Assembly: GCA_904846145.1 (NCBI GenBank)
Contig: CAJGZL010000001.1
Span: 2,542,001-2,606,000 of the forward strand
Length of the DNA stretch: 64,000 bases
Direction of reading: 5' to 3'
Source: Psychrobacter immobilis
GTDB lineage: Bacteria; Pseudomonadota; Gammaproteobacteria; Pseudomonadales; Moraxellaceae
The translations under genes and the position numbers were made by a program. This document shows, one piece after another, positions 46,187 to 54,313 of the stretch. How positions within the stretch are numbered: the first letter of the stretch is position 1; each line of letters starts with the position of its first letter. The notes under the pieces were generated by a model. The model was not told where the DNA came from. It made no database searches and worked only from the letters and a program-made list of their open reading frames with translations.

Positions 46187-47110
46187 ATTTGAGTGACTTT
46201 GACCCTAGAAAGTCTTTAATAAACCGTAACTTACGATGCTCATTTAGACCATGATGACTGTGTAATTGTCGCTTTAATTCACTAAATAACCCTTCAAGAG
46301 AATTTGTGGTGTTGGGCACGTCCAAATGCTCATATTCTCGATAAGTGAATAGCCAATCGCTATTGGTTCTGAGGCTTCGATAAGCACTTCTAAGACGCTT
46401 ATGTGTGTACCACGTTTTACCCGTATCTTCATTAGTACTACGTTCATCAAGATAGTCTTCATGAGTTAAACACCACTGATCTAAGCGCTCTACGAAGTCG
46501 GATTTATCGAGCTGTGTTAAGTTTGAAGTGAGGTATCTAAGCTCAATACTAGCGATGTTCTTAGGACGACGAGTTAAATAACGAGTCACTATTTGTACTT
46601 GATGGAACTGGCACATCTGACAAGGGATGCTGCTAAACAGGGCTCTCAGTCCTCGTCTTCCATCACAGGTGATGCTTTGTATATCAACGCCTGACGATGC
46701 TAAGAGATCAATCCCTTGCTTGTAGGCACTGTTGGTTTCATGACTCACTATCGCGTAATAAAGTACGGTTCTAGTCGTGTTATCCATAAAGACCATCAAA
46801 CCAAACTTGCGACCAAAGTAAGTGGTGTCCATGATGACATTAGCAGTCTCAGGACGTTTAATCTGATACTCAATACTGACTTTATCTAACCGCCTTTGTA
46901 TGGTTTTAACACTACAGTGGTACTTATCAGCCAGTTGTTTGTAGGTCTGTTTACCTTGAGTATATTGAGTCCAAAGCGTTTGATTATTTAGTCTGATACC
47001 ACCTAAAAACTGCCGCCTGCAAGCTAGACATTGATACTGCTGTTTGCCAAGCTTACGTCCATTCTTCTTGGTATGTTTATCACTACAAAAAGGGCAGTTT
47101 TTTGATTCAT
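46185..47110 (-). CDS. Transposase with N-terminal zinc ribbon, apparent one-base frameshift
   Basis: The frame encodes a zinc ribbon (CPFCSDKHTKKNGRK, YQCLACRRQF), a helix-turn-helix-like stretch (TYKQLADKYHCSVKTIQRRL) and a DDE catalytic domain. The acidic residues are in MDTTYFGRKFG, ITCDGRRGL and NSLEGLFSELK, with a CQMCQFH motif after the second Asp. This resembles the zinc-binding variant (IS1249-like) of IS256 transposases. The open frame from 47147 has no ATG before 46832. An ATG with AAGGAA 8 nt upstream (47110-47108) lies one base out of frame. Adding one A to the A6 run at 47098-47103 would give M-N-Q-K-N-C-P-F-C and a full 308-aa protein. So this is a frameshift, a sequencing error or a slippage site. 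Confidence 0.82.
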
Positions 47111-47203
47111 GGTGTTGATTCCTTGCAAATCCAGACAGTATATAGCTTTAGACCCTATTACAGCATGAAAAATGTCCATTACACCTCAAAAACTTATATG
47201 AAC

Positions 47204-48811
47204 TCAGAATACTAAGGTGATACAGAGTCCTTTATTATTATTTGGACTGGAACTTATAGAAGTAGAATTATTCATAAAGACATCGATACCTGCCTGCTCG
47301 CAGATTGATTTGACGATTGAGAGTCCTAGTCCTGTTCCCTTTATTTCTTGTGAAGTATTACTAGTACTGTCTGATCTTGAGTCGTTTGTATTAGTGCTAA
47401 GTGGATAAGATGCATTCGATGATTGATGAAGCCGTACAAAAGGCTCAAAAACGGTTTCATAATCACTAGGATGAATGCCTGCGCCTGAATCTATTATTTG
47501 CAATACTAATCTGTTATCTATCATTTTAGATAAACTATTTAACTTGCCAGAGTGAATCACTTGTGAGCCAAAATTATACTGAGCATTTAAAGATGATTTC
47601 TCCAAGCTATCTGATTTTCGCTCAAGCTGAAATAGTTTAACGGTGACTTGACCATGAGCTGGCGTGTAAATAATAGCGTTTTGAATCAGGTTTTTGACCA
47701 GAACTAATAATGAGGTTTCATTCATATTTATTTTACGGTTAGATTGTAGATCTACCGTGAGCTCGATATTTTTATTATCGGCAATAGGGATGAGTAAACC
47801 GATGACTTGCTCGATAATGAATTTAACAGAAGTTAAAGTTTCTTCATTACCAAGTGCCGTATTGATATTACCCGCTCGCGCCAGCGTTAATAGCTGCTCG
47901 ACCAAGCTTTGGTTTCTTTTTAGACGAATCGCTAGTTTGTCTAGCCCTTCTGACATCACGCTATCAGTAGTGATACGCTGTAACCGTTGTAGCTGTAGTG
48001 ATATGGCGGTCAATGGCGAGCGTAATTCGTGCGCAGCATCGGCGATAAAGCGTTGCTGACGCTCTATACTGACTTTGACCAGTGCTAATAATCGATTTAA
48101 TGATTCGGCTAATGGCAATAGCTCTGAGGGCAGGTTACTCACTGGCAGAGGGTGCAAATCGCTTTCACGACGCGCGCCAATCTCTTTTTGTAATTGGCGT
48201 ACAGGCTTCATCATTCGCCACATGATAAAAGGCAGTAACAGTATCAAAAATACCATGCCGATAATTAAGGGTAAAAAAGACTGCAATGCACTAGATCGGG
48301 CGAGATCATCTTGAAACTCGGTACGCTGACGTACTATAACCACTCTATCGGCATCATTACTGCGATAGACGCGCCATACTTTATCATCTATGGTTTGCGT
48401 ACTTAACCCCTCTGCTATAGCAGGCAAGTCCTCTAACGTCAGATCGTTATAATTGTCTTCATTATGATCATCGGTATCATCATTATTATTTTCATGAGAA
48501 GAGCTATACACGAGTGGTGATGCTATGGTTGTATTAATAACATCGACGGTGATACTACCGTCGTCATCATCGGTATCAAAATGAATGTTAGATTCGAGCA
48601 GCGTAGCAGAGTCAGCTACTTTGACATTAAGCGTTTGCTCAAGTAACGCTGACATACTTTTTAGACTGTCATCTTGAAAGTCGTTGAGCTCGTTATAGCT
48701 ATACCAAAACCCATAACCGCCAGCGACTATGGCAAGTAGCAACAAGGACACAACAGACCAAAGGATAAGTTGGAACTGTAGCGAGTGAAAGAGCTTATGG
48801 AATTTAGTCAT
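47204..48811 (-). CDS. Sensor histidine kinase, PmrB/QseC-like
   Basis: The 535-aa inner-membrane kinase has helices at about 14-36 and 183-202 around a periplasmic sensor, then HAMP. Phospho-acceptor His261 is in DAAHELRSPLTA. The N box is NLIQNAIIYTP, G boxes are DSGAGI and GTGLGLSIV. The sensor is unusually acidic, with runs such as DTDDDDG and NNNDDTDDHNEDN (about 78-125), hinting at divalent-cation or cationic-peptide sensing. The catalytic domain carries a polar Ser/Asn-rich insert between the G boxes. It is 52 nt downstream of its response regulator. The stop lies 18 nt from an inserted IS. Confidence 0.88.
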   Translation of the reverse strand: MTKFHKLFHSLQFQLILWSVVSLLLLAIVAGGYGFWYSYNELNDFQDDSLKSMSALLEQTLNVKVADSATLLESNIHFDTDDDDGSITVDVINTTIASPLVYSSSHENNNDDTDDHNEDNYNDLTLEDLPAIAEGLSTQTIDDKVWRVYRSNDADRVVIVRQRTEFQDDLARSSALQSFLPLIIGMVFLILLLPFIMWRMMKPVRQLQKEIGARRESDLHPLPVSNLPSELLPLAESLNRLLALVKVSIERQQRFIADAAHELRSPLTAISLQLQRLQRITTDSVMSEGLDKLAIRLKRNQSLVEQLLTLARAGNINTALGNEETLTSVKFIIEQVIGLLIPIADNKNIELTVDLQSNRKINMNETSLLVLVKNLIQNAIIYTPAHGQVTVKLFQLERKSDSLEKSSLNAQYNFGSQVIHSGKLNSLSKMIDNRLVLQIIDSGAGIHPSDYETVFEPFVRLHQSSNASYPLSTNTNDSRSDSTSNTSQEIKGTGLGLSIVKSICEQAGIDVFMNNSTSISSSPNNNKGLCITLVF

Positions 48812-48863
48812 AGCAATTAACTTTTATGGATGACAAATTGTTTTTAGTGTTATGCGATTAAAG

Positions 48864-49523
48864 TTAGGCATTGCTGATGTACCATCCCAAGCCGCGAACG
48901 TTTTTAATCCGTTCTTGCCCGAGTTTTTTACGTAAGCTATGAATCAAAAACTCAATAGCATTACTTTCAACTTCACCGCCCCAGCCATAAAGTGAATCTT
49001 CAAGCTCAGTTTTTGACATCACTTTTTCAGGAGAGTGCATAAAGGTAGTGAGCAGCATATACTCTTTTGCGGTTAAATCGACAGGATTGCCCTCCATCAT
49101 CACGCGTTTATGTGCAGTATCTAAATGTAAATTGCCAACGGTCACTTGATTATCAGCCTTACCTTGAGCTCGGCGAATAAGCACTCTCATCCGTGCAAAG
49201 ACTTCTGCCAGCTCAAAAGGTTTGACGACATAATCATCAGCTCCTGAGTCCAATCCTGCAATTCTATCTTTCAATTGATCACGGGCAGTAAGTATCAATA
49301 CGGGTGTATCAATCTTGGCATCACGCATAGCCGTCAATACGCCCATACCATCAACCTCTGGCAGACCTAAATCTAATAGAATGATGTCATAAGGCTGCAC
49401 CCTCAACGTTAGGATAGCTTGGCGACCGTCCTTGACCCAGTCAACGGTATAAGCCTCATCTTGCAATGCTTCACTCAGACTCTCGCCGATCATTAAGTCA
49501 TCTTCGACTACCAATACTCGCAT
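48864..49523 (-). CDS. OmpR-family response regulator, PmrA/QseB-like
   Basis: The 219-aa product has a receiver domain with phospho-acceptor Asp51 (IILLDLGLPEVDG), acidic pocket Glu7-Asp8-Asp9 and Lys in VVKPFEL. A winged-helix DNA-binding domain follows (KTELEDSLYGWGGEVESNAI, FLIHSLRKKLG). Similarity to the PmrA/QseB/BasR group is clear (EDDLMIGESL, RIKNVRGLGWY). AAGGA lies before the ATG. Likely targets are the PepSY genes nearby, which share three 11-bp repeats. Confidence 0.9.
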   Translation of the reverse strand: MRVLVVEDDLMIGESLSEALQDEAYTVDWVKDGRQAILTLRVQPYDIILLDLGLPEVDGMGVLTAMRDAKIDTPVLILTARDQLKDRIAGLDSGADDYVVKPFELAEVFARMRVLIRRAQGKADNQVTVGNLHLDTAHKRVMMEGNPVDLTAKEYMLLTTFMHSPEKVMSKTELEDSLYGWGGEVESNAIEFLIHSLRKKLGQERIKNVRGLGWYISNA

Positions 49524-49674
49524 GAGATATCCTTACTGTATGGCTATTAGGAGTAAAAAATATTTATCTATAGTGATATTTTGATAGCGTCTTTAAACCA
49601 GAAAGCTCTAATCGATACTAGTGTGTACAGAGTAGAGCTATTGTTAAGTTATATTCAACTAGATTTTTAGAATA

Positions 49675-49974
49675 TTAATTATCATAGTCTAGCTGACTGC
49701 TAATAACTTGACTATTGCTGTTATTGATCACCAATTTGTGTATGTCCATTCCTTTCGCTATTTCAATCCCATAAGCAGGCATGCCATTGTCAAAATCAAA
49801 TTTGGCTTCAATAATTTTACCATTAATACTTTGAGTCGCTTTTTGCATCGCTTGGGTTAGGGTTATTTGTGCCTTTTTCATAGCGTTATATTCTGCTATG
49901 TCGTCTTGATCCAGTTGTTCCTGCTTAGATTTTAGAACTTTACCCGTACTCGCATCAATTTTTACTTCGTAATG
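49675..49974 (-). pseudogene. Truncated PepSY-domain protein
   Basis: The frame from the TAG at 49975-49977 reads HYEVKIDASTGKVLKSKQEQ and continues to QVISSQLDYDN. It aligns with the C-terminal 60 percent of the intact PepSY protein at 52352-52951. Signal peptide and first PepSY half are missing. The promoter region upstream (49988-50030) is still alike to that of the intact gene. So the 5' coding part was deleted between promoter and middle. A 68-codon ATG frame (49675-49881) remains, but it has no signal peptide and is unlikely to work. Confidence 0.8.
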
Positions 49975-49987
49975 CTAGTAGAAGTCC

Positions 49988-50030
49988 ATCATACAGAATA
50001 AGACATAGGAGAAACTTAGCGCAAAATAAG
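49988..50030 (-). promoter_or_regulatory. Promoter with three 11-bp repeats upstream of the PepSY pseudogene
   Basis: Minus strand: CTTATT-N5-CTAAGT-N5-CTATGT (forward 50003-50030), 9 nt, then a -10-like TATGAT (forward 49988-49993). Spacing equals that at the intact paralogue. Confidence 0.6.
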
Positions 50031-50048
50031 GATTCAGTTAGCTGCTAC

Positions 50049-50090
50049 TGTTTTTGAGCTATTGTTTTTTAGTTATTGTTTTTGAGCTAT
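50049..50090 (+). repeat. Three 14-bp tandem repeats at the mntP promoter
   Basis: TGTTTTTGAGCTAT, TGTTTTTTAGTTAT and TGTTTTTGAGCTAT follow each other without gaps. The third overlaps the -10 TATAAT at 50088-50093. Confidence 0.85.
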
Positions 50091-50137
50091 AATGCGGCTG
50101 TTCATTCGACAATCTTTGCAAAGAGTACTACTTTATT

Positions 50138-50686
50138 ATGTTAGAGATACTACTATTGGCATTAGCACTAGCCGCAGATGCCTTTGCCGCAGCGATAGGT
50201 CTTGGCTCAACGCATAGACATGATGCTAAGTCGCAGTTTATAAAAATGGCATTACTTATCGGTACCTATTTCGGGGTTGCGCAAGGGGTAATGCCGCTGA
50301 TTGGTTATGCGCTTGGGTCTGCTATGATTGGTTGGTTGAGTAGAGGAGCGGCTTGGATAGGCTTTATTATATTAGTAGCGCTTGGGATTAAGATGCTTTA
50401 TGAGTCACGTTCTGTGAACGATGATGATACCCGAATCAGTCTAAATCATAAAACGTTACTGTCATTGGCTATCGCCACCAGTCTTGATGCCATGGGCGCA
50501 GGTTTTACGTTAAATCTATTGTCCGTCAATGCTTATTTGGCATGTGTAATTATTGCATTGACGACCGCTATTTTAAGTATTTTAGGCGCTTATATAGGGC
50601 GTCAGTCAGGAACTTGGCTTGGCAGCTGGGCAGAAGCTCTGGGCGGTTTGGTATTGATCGCTATTGGGGTTAGGATGGTGCTATGA
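50138..50686 (+). CDS. mntP: Manganese efflux pump MntP
   Basis: The 182-aa product has six membrane helices in two repeated halves, with the acidic signatures [12 protein letters not shown] (first helix) and [13 protein letters not shown] (helix 4). These mark MntP (YebN) manganese exporters. It protects against Mn overload and intracellular Mn misbalance. I do not see a yybP-ykoY riboswitch upstream; instead three 14-bp tandem repeats precede the -10. It converges with the PAP2 gene. Confidence 0.92.
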   Translation: MLEILLLALALAADAFAAAIGLGSTHRHDAKSQFIKMALLIGTYFGVAQGVMPLIGYALGSAMIGWLSRGAAWIGFIILVALGIKMLYESRSVNDDDTRISLNHKTLLSLAIATSLDAMGAGFTLNLLSVNAYLACVIIALTTAILSILGAYIGRQSGTWLGSWAEALGGLVLIAIGVRMVL

Positions 50687-50721
50687 CGTATAATGAGAGG
50701 TATGAATAATAAGGGTAGTTA

Positions 50722-51480
50722 TCAATTTATCATAGCACTAGATTCAATGTTGCTACTGTCATAAATAGTCGTTTTTTTGAGTAATAAGCTGGCAAGGGCA
50801 CAAGCTATCGTCAGTGACAGCAGCATCGATACCAATGTATGACTAAAAAAATGATCGCCAAAACTCATTTTATACAGTCCCATTGTCCAGCCTAGAACTG
50901 TCACGATTTCAAATATCCTATAGCGATACTTATATAATGTAGGTAAAAACGCCAAGCCATATAAAGAGAACCCTGCGCTGGCATGAGCGGCTGGGAAGCA
51001 TTTTGCATCGGTTTTAGCGAGCATGCTTTGCCAAAGGTTTGGATAGGGTAAATCACCACCGAAGAGCGTTAAATGATTGGGACAACTGACGTGAGTCACC
51101 CCCTTTAATAGCGCAATAGTAGACGGTACTACGACAAGAATAATCAGTAAGTAACTTATTTCACGGATTGAAAAAGGCACAATAAGTTTATTGATCCTGC
51201 CTTTGTTATGAATGGAATTACTGCTTGAGCGTTGTCTGTATTTGACAATTAATACAGTGATTAAATAGAGGGCTAGCAAGATCAGTAATACTTTAGGACC
51301 ATCATAAAAAATAAAAGCATAAGGCTGAGCGCCTTTTTGTATCAGCCATTGCCCATTAGTATAAAAAAGCTCGCTGATGCGAATATCGAACTGACTATGC
51401 TCAAAGAGCAGAGTGGCAATAACCGTTAAGCAAAGCAGCTTAAGCCACATCCAAGCAGATAAGTTATTTTCTAAAGCCAT
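50722..51480 (-). CDS. PAP2-family membrane phosphatase
   Basis: The 252-aa product has about six membrane helices and the three acid-phosphatase motifs in variant form: KGVTHVSCP (for K-x6-RP), FPAAHASAGF (for PSGH) and FGDHFFSHTLVSML (for SR-x5-H). The catalytic histidines are present. Family members act on phosphatidate, undecaprenyl diphosphate or lipid A phosphate. The start MALENNL follows AAAGG. It lies 48 nt after dgkA, probably in one operon. In Moraxella and on mcr-1 plasmids a pap2 gene accompanies the phosphoethanolamine transferase. Confidence 0.85.
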   Translation of the reverse strand: MALENNLSAWMWLKLLCLTVIATLLFEHSQFDIRISELFYTNGQWLIQKGAQPYAFIFYDGPKVLLILLALYLITVLIVKYRQRSSSNSIHNKGRINKLIVPFSIREISYLLIILVVVPSTIALLKGVTHVSCPNHLTLFGGDLPYPNLWQSMLAKTDAKCFPAAHASAGFSLYGLAFLPTLYKYRYRIFEIVTVLGWTMGLYKMSFGDHFFSHTLVSMLLSLTIACALASLLLKKTTIYDSSNIESSAMIN

Positions 51481-51528
51481 TGAAATACCTTTCAATATAT
51501 TAATTTGCAAAAGCTCAAGTACTCTTCG

Positions 51529-51873
51529 CTATAAGAAACTAAATAAAGCCATCGACCATAGAATAAACAATAGTAATAACGCCAAAAATTGCGCAGCAGA
51601 GCCGACATCTTTGGCTATTTTGGCAAGAGGGTGTTGCTTGGTGGAGGTGTGATCAACGCAAGCTTCAATACCTGTGTTAAATAGCTCGACGATAAGCGAC
51701 AAAAATGAAGCGATTACCAGTAGCATTGTGATAGGGATAGCAAAAGGCATGAATATTAAAACGACAAATAGTACGAAATTAAGCCAAATAACTTGCCTAA
51801 AAGCCGCTTCATATTTATAAGCTGCTCTAAAACCATCTATCGAATAGCCCGTCGCTTTTAAAATACGAGCCAA
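51529..51873 (-). CDS. dgkA: Diacylglycerol kinase DgkA, with interrupted 5' extension
   Basis: DgkA phosphorylates diacylglycerol to phosphatidate in the inner membrane. The 114-aa core has three helices and the active-site signature VELFNTGIEACVDHT followed by KIAKDVGSAAQFLAL. It begins at TTG 51873, with AAAAAGGGG just before it. In the same frame upstream, a TAA (51886-51888) separates it from an ATG-started stretch of 39 codons (52005) reading MNMSTLKPVTLD and ending LLVADSFASEV. A single AAA-to-TAA change would explain this, so the longer form may be ancestral. The core alone matches E. coli DgkA in extent and should work if TTG initiation occurs. Confidence 0.85.
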   Translation of the reverse strand: MARILKATGYSIDGFRAAYKYEAAFRQVIWLNFVLFVVLIFMPFAIPITMLLVIASFLSLIVELFNTGIEACVDHTSTKQHPLAKIAKDVGSAAQFLALLLLFILWSMALFSFL

Positions 51874-51888
51874 CCCCTTTTTACCTTA

Positions 51889-52005
51889 AACTTCACTCGC
51901 AAAGCTATCAGCTACCAGTAAAGCGTCGGATGTTTCTTTGGGTTTATAATCGAGATGTTCGGCTTTATTATCGAGAGTGACAGGTTTGAGAGTGCTCATA
52001 TTCAT
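51889..52005 (-). pseudogene. 5' extension of dgkA cut off by a stop codon
   Basis: Thirty-nine codons from ATG 52005 in frame with dgkA end at TAA 51888-51886, five codons before the TTG start. The encoded stretch is polar with no known domain. It is either a nonsense-mutated N-terminus or a small leader ORF coupled to dgkA. Confidence 0.55.
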
Positions 52006-52129
52006 TGCTTAATAGTCATTAAAATTAGAGTGTGTTGTAGACTGTGAAGATAAAAAAAGTGCAATCACCGATATAGTTATTGTTGTAATGATCCCAGTGT
52101 AGGAGGGCACTGGTTAGCACTTGGGTATC

Positions 52130-52163
52130 ATTATGGACTTAGGATTGTTAAGAAAACGTTAAG
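52130..52163 (-). promoter_or_regulatory. PmrA/ColR-like operator and -10 upstream of dgkA-PAP2
   Basis: Minus strand: CTTAAC-GTTTT-CTTAAC (forward 52147-52163), then 11 nt, then CATAAT (forward 52130-52135). The same layout occurs upstream of eptA. Direct hexamers 11 bp apart are the usual target of OmpR-family regulators, and the hexamers fit PmrA half-sites. Confidence 0.72.
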
Positions 52164-52275
52164 ATGATGCCCTGTAACTTAAATTTATACCGTTAACTTA
52201 AGCGGGAGAGATACGAGTTTTGGACTTTTGATCTAGCGCTTTTATTAAACTGAATGCCTAAATCTTGTACAAACC

Positions 52276-52324
52276 AAAAAGCAGTAGCCAATACCTGTTC
52301 TATTGAGGTATCGGCTACTGCTTT
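52276..52324 (-). terminator. Terminator after the PepSY gene
   Basis: A 19-nt arm (52278-52296) pairs with 52306-52324 with one mismatch. The minus-strand tail begins TTTTTGG. Confidence 0.85.
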
Positions 52325-52351
52325 GATTAACAGTAAAGTTAAATTCTAAAA

Positions 52352-52951
52352 CTAATCATCCTCCTCCATATCGACCTGACTGCTTAGAACCTTGCCCGTA
52401 TTGGCATCTATGCTCACCTCATATATCTGACTGCCTTTGACCACTTCGATATCGTAGAGAGACTGACCTTTTTCTAGCTCGAACTCAGCGCTGATTACTT
52501 TACCATTTACGCTTTGGCTTGCAGTTTGCATGGCACTATTCATAGATACTTTGGTCTGCTTCATAGCGCTATACTCAGCCATGTCTTCTTTATCTAGGGT
52601 CTCTTGCTCAGTCTTGAGCACTTCGCCCGTATTAGCATCGATCTTCACTTCATAGGAAATACCGTTCGCTACAAATGCAACTTCATATTCACCCGTTACG
52701 ACACCTTTATTTTTTTCATCGTCGTCATAATCAAACTCTGCGCTGACCAAGTCGCCTTTGGCGTTTTGTTTGGCTATATCAATCGCCTGAGTCAGGCTGA
52801 TTTTACTTTGCATGGCGCTGACGGCTTCACTTGAGCTGGTTACGGCTTTGGTATTGATGTTGCCAGCAGGGGCTGCGATAGCTGCTGCACCTACACCTGC
52901 AATACTAAGAGCAATGATCGCTGACTTGGTTAACGTTGATAAGTTTTTCAT
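52352..52951 (-). CDS. Periplasmic protein with two PepSY domains
   Basis: The 199-aa product has a Sec signal peptide (MKNLSTLTKSAIIALSIAGV, cleavage after AIAA). Two PepSY repeats follow, each ending in a YEVxIDANTGxVL hairpin (about 105-125 and 170-192). Family members are small exported proteins, often under two-component control, thought to bind or inhibit peptidases or sensors; the role is not known. ATG 52951 follows AAGGA. The tail is very acidic (QVDMEEDD). Its promoter carries three 11-bp repeats. Confidence 0.85.
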   Translation of the reverse strand: MKNLSTLTKSAIIALSIAGVGAAAIAAPAGNINTKAVTSSSEAVSAMQSKISLTQAIDIAKQNAKGDLVSAEFDYDDDEKNKGVVTGEYEVAFVANGISYEVKIDANTGEVLKTEQETLDKEDMAEYSAMKQTKVSMNSAMQTASQSVNGKVISAEFELEKGQSLYDIEVVKGSQIYEVSIDANTGKVLSSQVDMEEDD

Positions 52952-53028
52952 GAGATGATTCCTTTGTATTAAGTTGATTTCTGACATGCCGCTTAGTGGT
53001 TTATCAGCTACCTTGTTGGTATGGCTCT

Positions 53029-53071
53029 ATAATACGAAATAAGACATAGGAGAGACTTAGCGTAGAGTAAG
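53029..53071 (-). promoter_or_regulatory. PepSY gene promoter with three 11-bp repeats
   Basis: Minus strand: CTTACT-N5-CTAAGT-N5-CTATGT (forward 53044-53071), 9 nt, then TATTAT (forward 53029-53034). The block is nearly the same upstream of the pseudogene at 49675, which argues for selection or recent duplication. Confidence 0.68.
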
Positions 53072-53124
53072 GGTTTAATTAGCGAGTTAAAAATAATAAA
53101 TATTATTTGCTTGAGCCATCCAAG

Positions 53125-53232
53125 ATGCTATTTAAATGGTCTTTCCTAAACTTGCGCTGGCAAATATCTATTAAGTTAAGCGTGGACATAGTGCGTTTTA
53201 AAATTCATTATTCATTATTATGCTTAAACTGA
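53125..53232 (+). other. Short frame, possible 5' remnant of mprF
   Basis: An ATG frame of 35 codons reads MLFKWSFLNLRWQISIKLSV and then loses character. The start resembles the cationic, aromatic N-terminus of some MprF proteins. Since corA follows and a 5'-truncated mprF follows that, this could be the missing end, but the match is too short to be sure. Confidence 0.2.
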
Positions 53233-53301
53233 ATATTAAATTTGTTCAAGCTTTTGAGGTCTTAAGATTTTGTTTAAAAGCCTCTTTATAAGGTAAAAAC
53301 G

Positions 53302-54282
53302 ATGTTGGATAAATTCTTAGAAAACACGACACTTATCACTTATTCATCGTCAAAAGTGTCAAAAGCACCCTGTGATGATCTTGCGAAGTTGAGGTTTGAC
53401 TCATACAGTGACGAAGTGTTTTGGCTGAATACTTATGGGTTAAGTGAATTCGACGCCATAAAGCAGGTTGTCATCCAAAATCAGTTTGATGATTTTTTGA
53501 TAAAATTACTGCAAGATCAAGAACATGCTAATAAGGTACTTGAGCTGGATAACGTGTTATTTATCGCCTTAAAGGTATTGGAAACTGAAGATAGGAGCCT
53601 CAAAAGCGAGCAAATAATTTTTATTATATCGTCCAATATGCTGTGGAGCTTGCAAGAGAGTAGTGGTAGACATTTTCAGTGGGTTCGCGATCGCTTGCTT
53701 CAGGGTAGGGGTCAAGTCAGAAGTAAAAAAGTGAATTACCTCATATTTCTTTTGATTGAATCGTTAATAACAAACTATGAGGAGACGTTTGAAAAATTAT
53801 TAAATACTGACAGCGACTTTATAAAGGTAGCCAACATTAATCCAACGCCTTATTTTACCGAAAAGGTTGAGGAGCAAAAGCGACGTATGCTGAATTTTAA
53901 AAAGGCGACACTCAGTTTACGCAACACTATCGTAAAGCTGGAAACCATTGATATTATCACTATGGACGTTAAGTATTTCACAGAGCTTAAGGAGCAAGCA
54001 AATAATTTGATTGGTGAGATCGATTTTGAATTATTCGAGCTTGATAGTAAAACCAATCTGATATTTTCGATTCAGGGGCATCGTTTAAATGAAATCATGC
54101 GCACGTTGACTTTGGTTACCGTAGTGTTCATACCGCTGACATTTCTAGCTGGTGTGTATGGTATGAATTTTGAGGTCATACCTGAGCTGAAGTGGCACTA
54201 CGGTTATTTTATTTTGTTAGGTTTGATGGCAACCATAACCGTGAGTATTATTATGTATTTTAAGAATAAGAAATGGTTTTAA
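53302..54282 (+). CDS. CorA-family divalent cation transporter
   Basis: The 326-aa product has a large cytoplasmic alpha/beta and helical domain. Two C-terminal membrane helices (about 266-288 and 298-318) are joined by the YGMNFEVIPEL loop, the GMN signature of CorA channels for Mg2+, Co2+ or related ions. The long helix before the pore (TLSLRNTIVKLETIDI and FELFELDSKTNLIF) is typical. AAGG precedes the ATG. It sits directly before a decayed mprF whose 5' part is absent, so it may have been inserted there. Confidence 0.88.
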   Translation: MLDKFLENTTLITYSSSKVSKAPCDDLAKLRFDSYSDEVFWLNTYGLSEFDAIKQVVIQNQFDDFLIKLLQDQEHANKVLELDNVLFIALKVLETEDRSLKSEQIIFIISSNMLWSLQESSGRHFQWVRDRLLQGRGQVRSKKVNYLIFLLIESLITNYEETFEKLLNTDSDFIKVANINPTPYFTEKVEEQKRRMLNFKKATLSLRNTIVKLETIDIITMDVKYFTELKEQANNLIGEIDFELFELDSKTNLIFSIQGHRLNEIMRTLTLVTVVFIPLTFLAGVYGMNFEVIPELKWHYGYFILLGLMATITVSIIMYFKNKKWF

Positions 54283-54313
54283 ATCAGTCTTAGTCTAGCC
54301 TTTCATACTTTGA

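Larger units (their letters stand above)
46123..47185 (-). mobile_element. Insertion sequence, IS256-superfamily-like, 1063 bp
   Basis: Ends 46123-46146 and 47162-47185 are inverted repeats matching at 23 of 24 positions. They are flanked by a perfect 8-bp direct repeat TCAAAAAC (46115-46122 and 47186-47193). Eight-base duplications are typical of IS256-family transposition. The intact target repeat suggests recent arrival. It landed between maeA and the histidine kinase gene, 18 nt from the kinase stop, and breaks no gene. Confidence 0.92.

Noticed and set aside
44295..47203. Gene disruption by the insertion sequence
   Set aside because: Removing the element and one target copy leaves plain intergenic DNA between maeA and the kinase gene; neither frame is affected.
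49975..50137. Mn-responsive yybP-ykoY riboswitch upstream of mntP
   Set aside because: The short leader lacks the GC-rich helices and conserved loops of that class.
53261..53280. CTTAAG followed by TTTAAA upstream of corA as another PmrA-like box
   Set aside because: Half-sites are 12 rather than 11 bp apart and no -10 lies at the distance seen at the two good sites.
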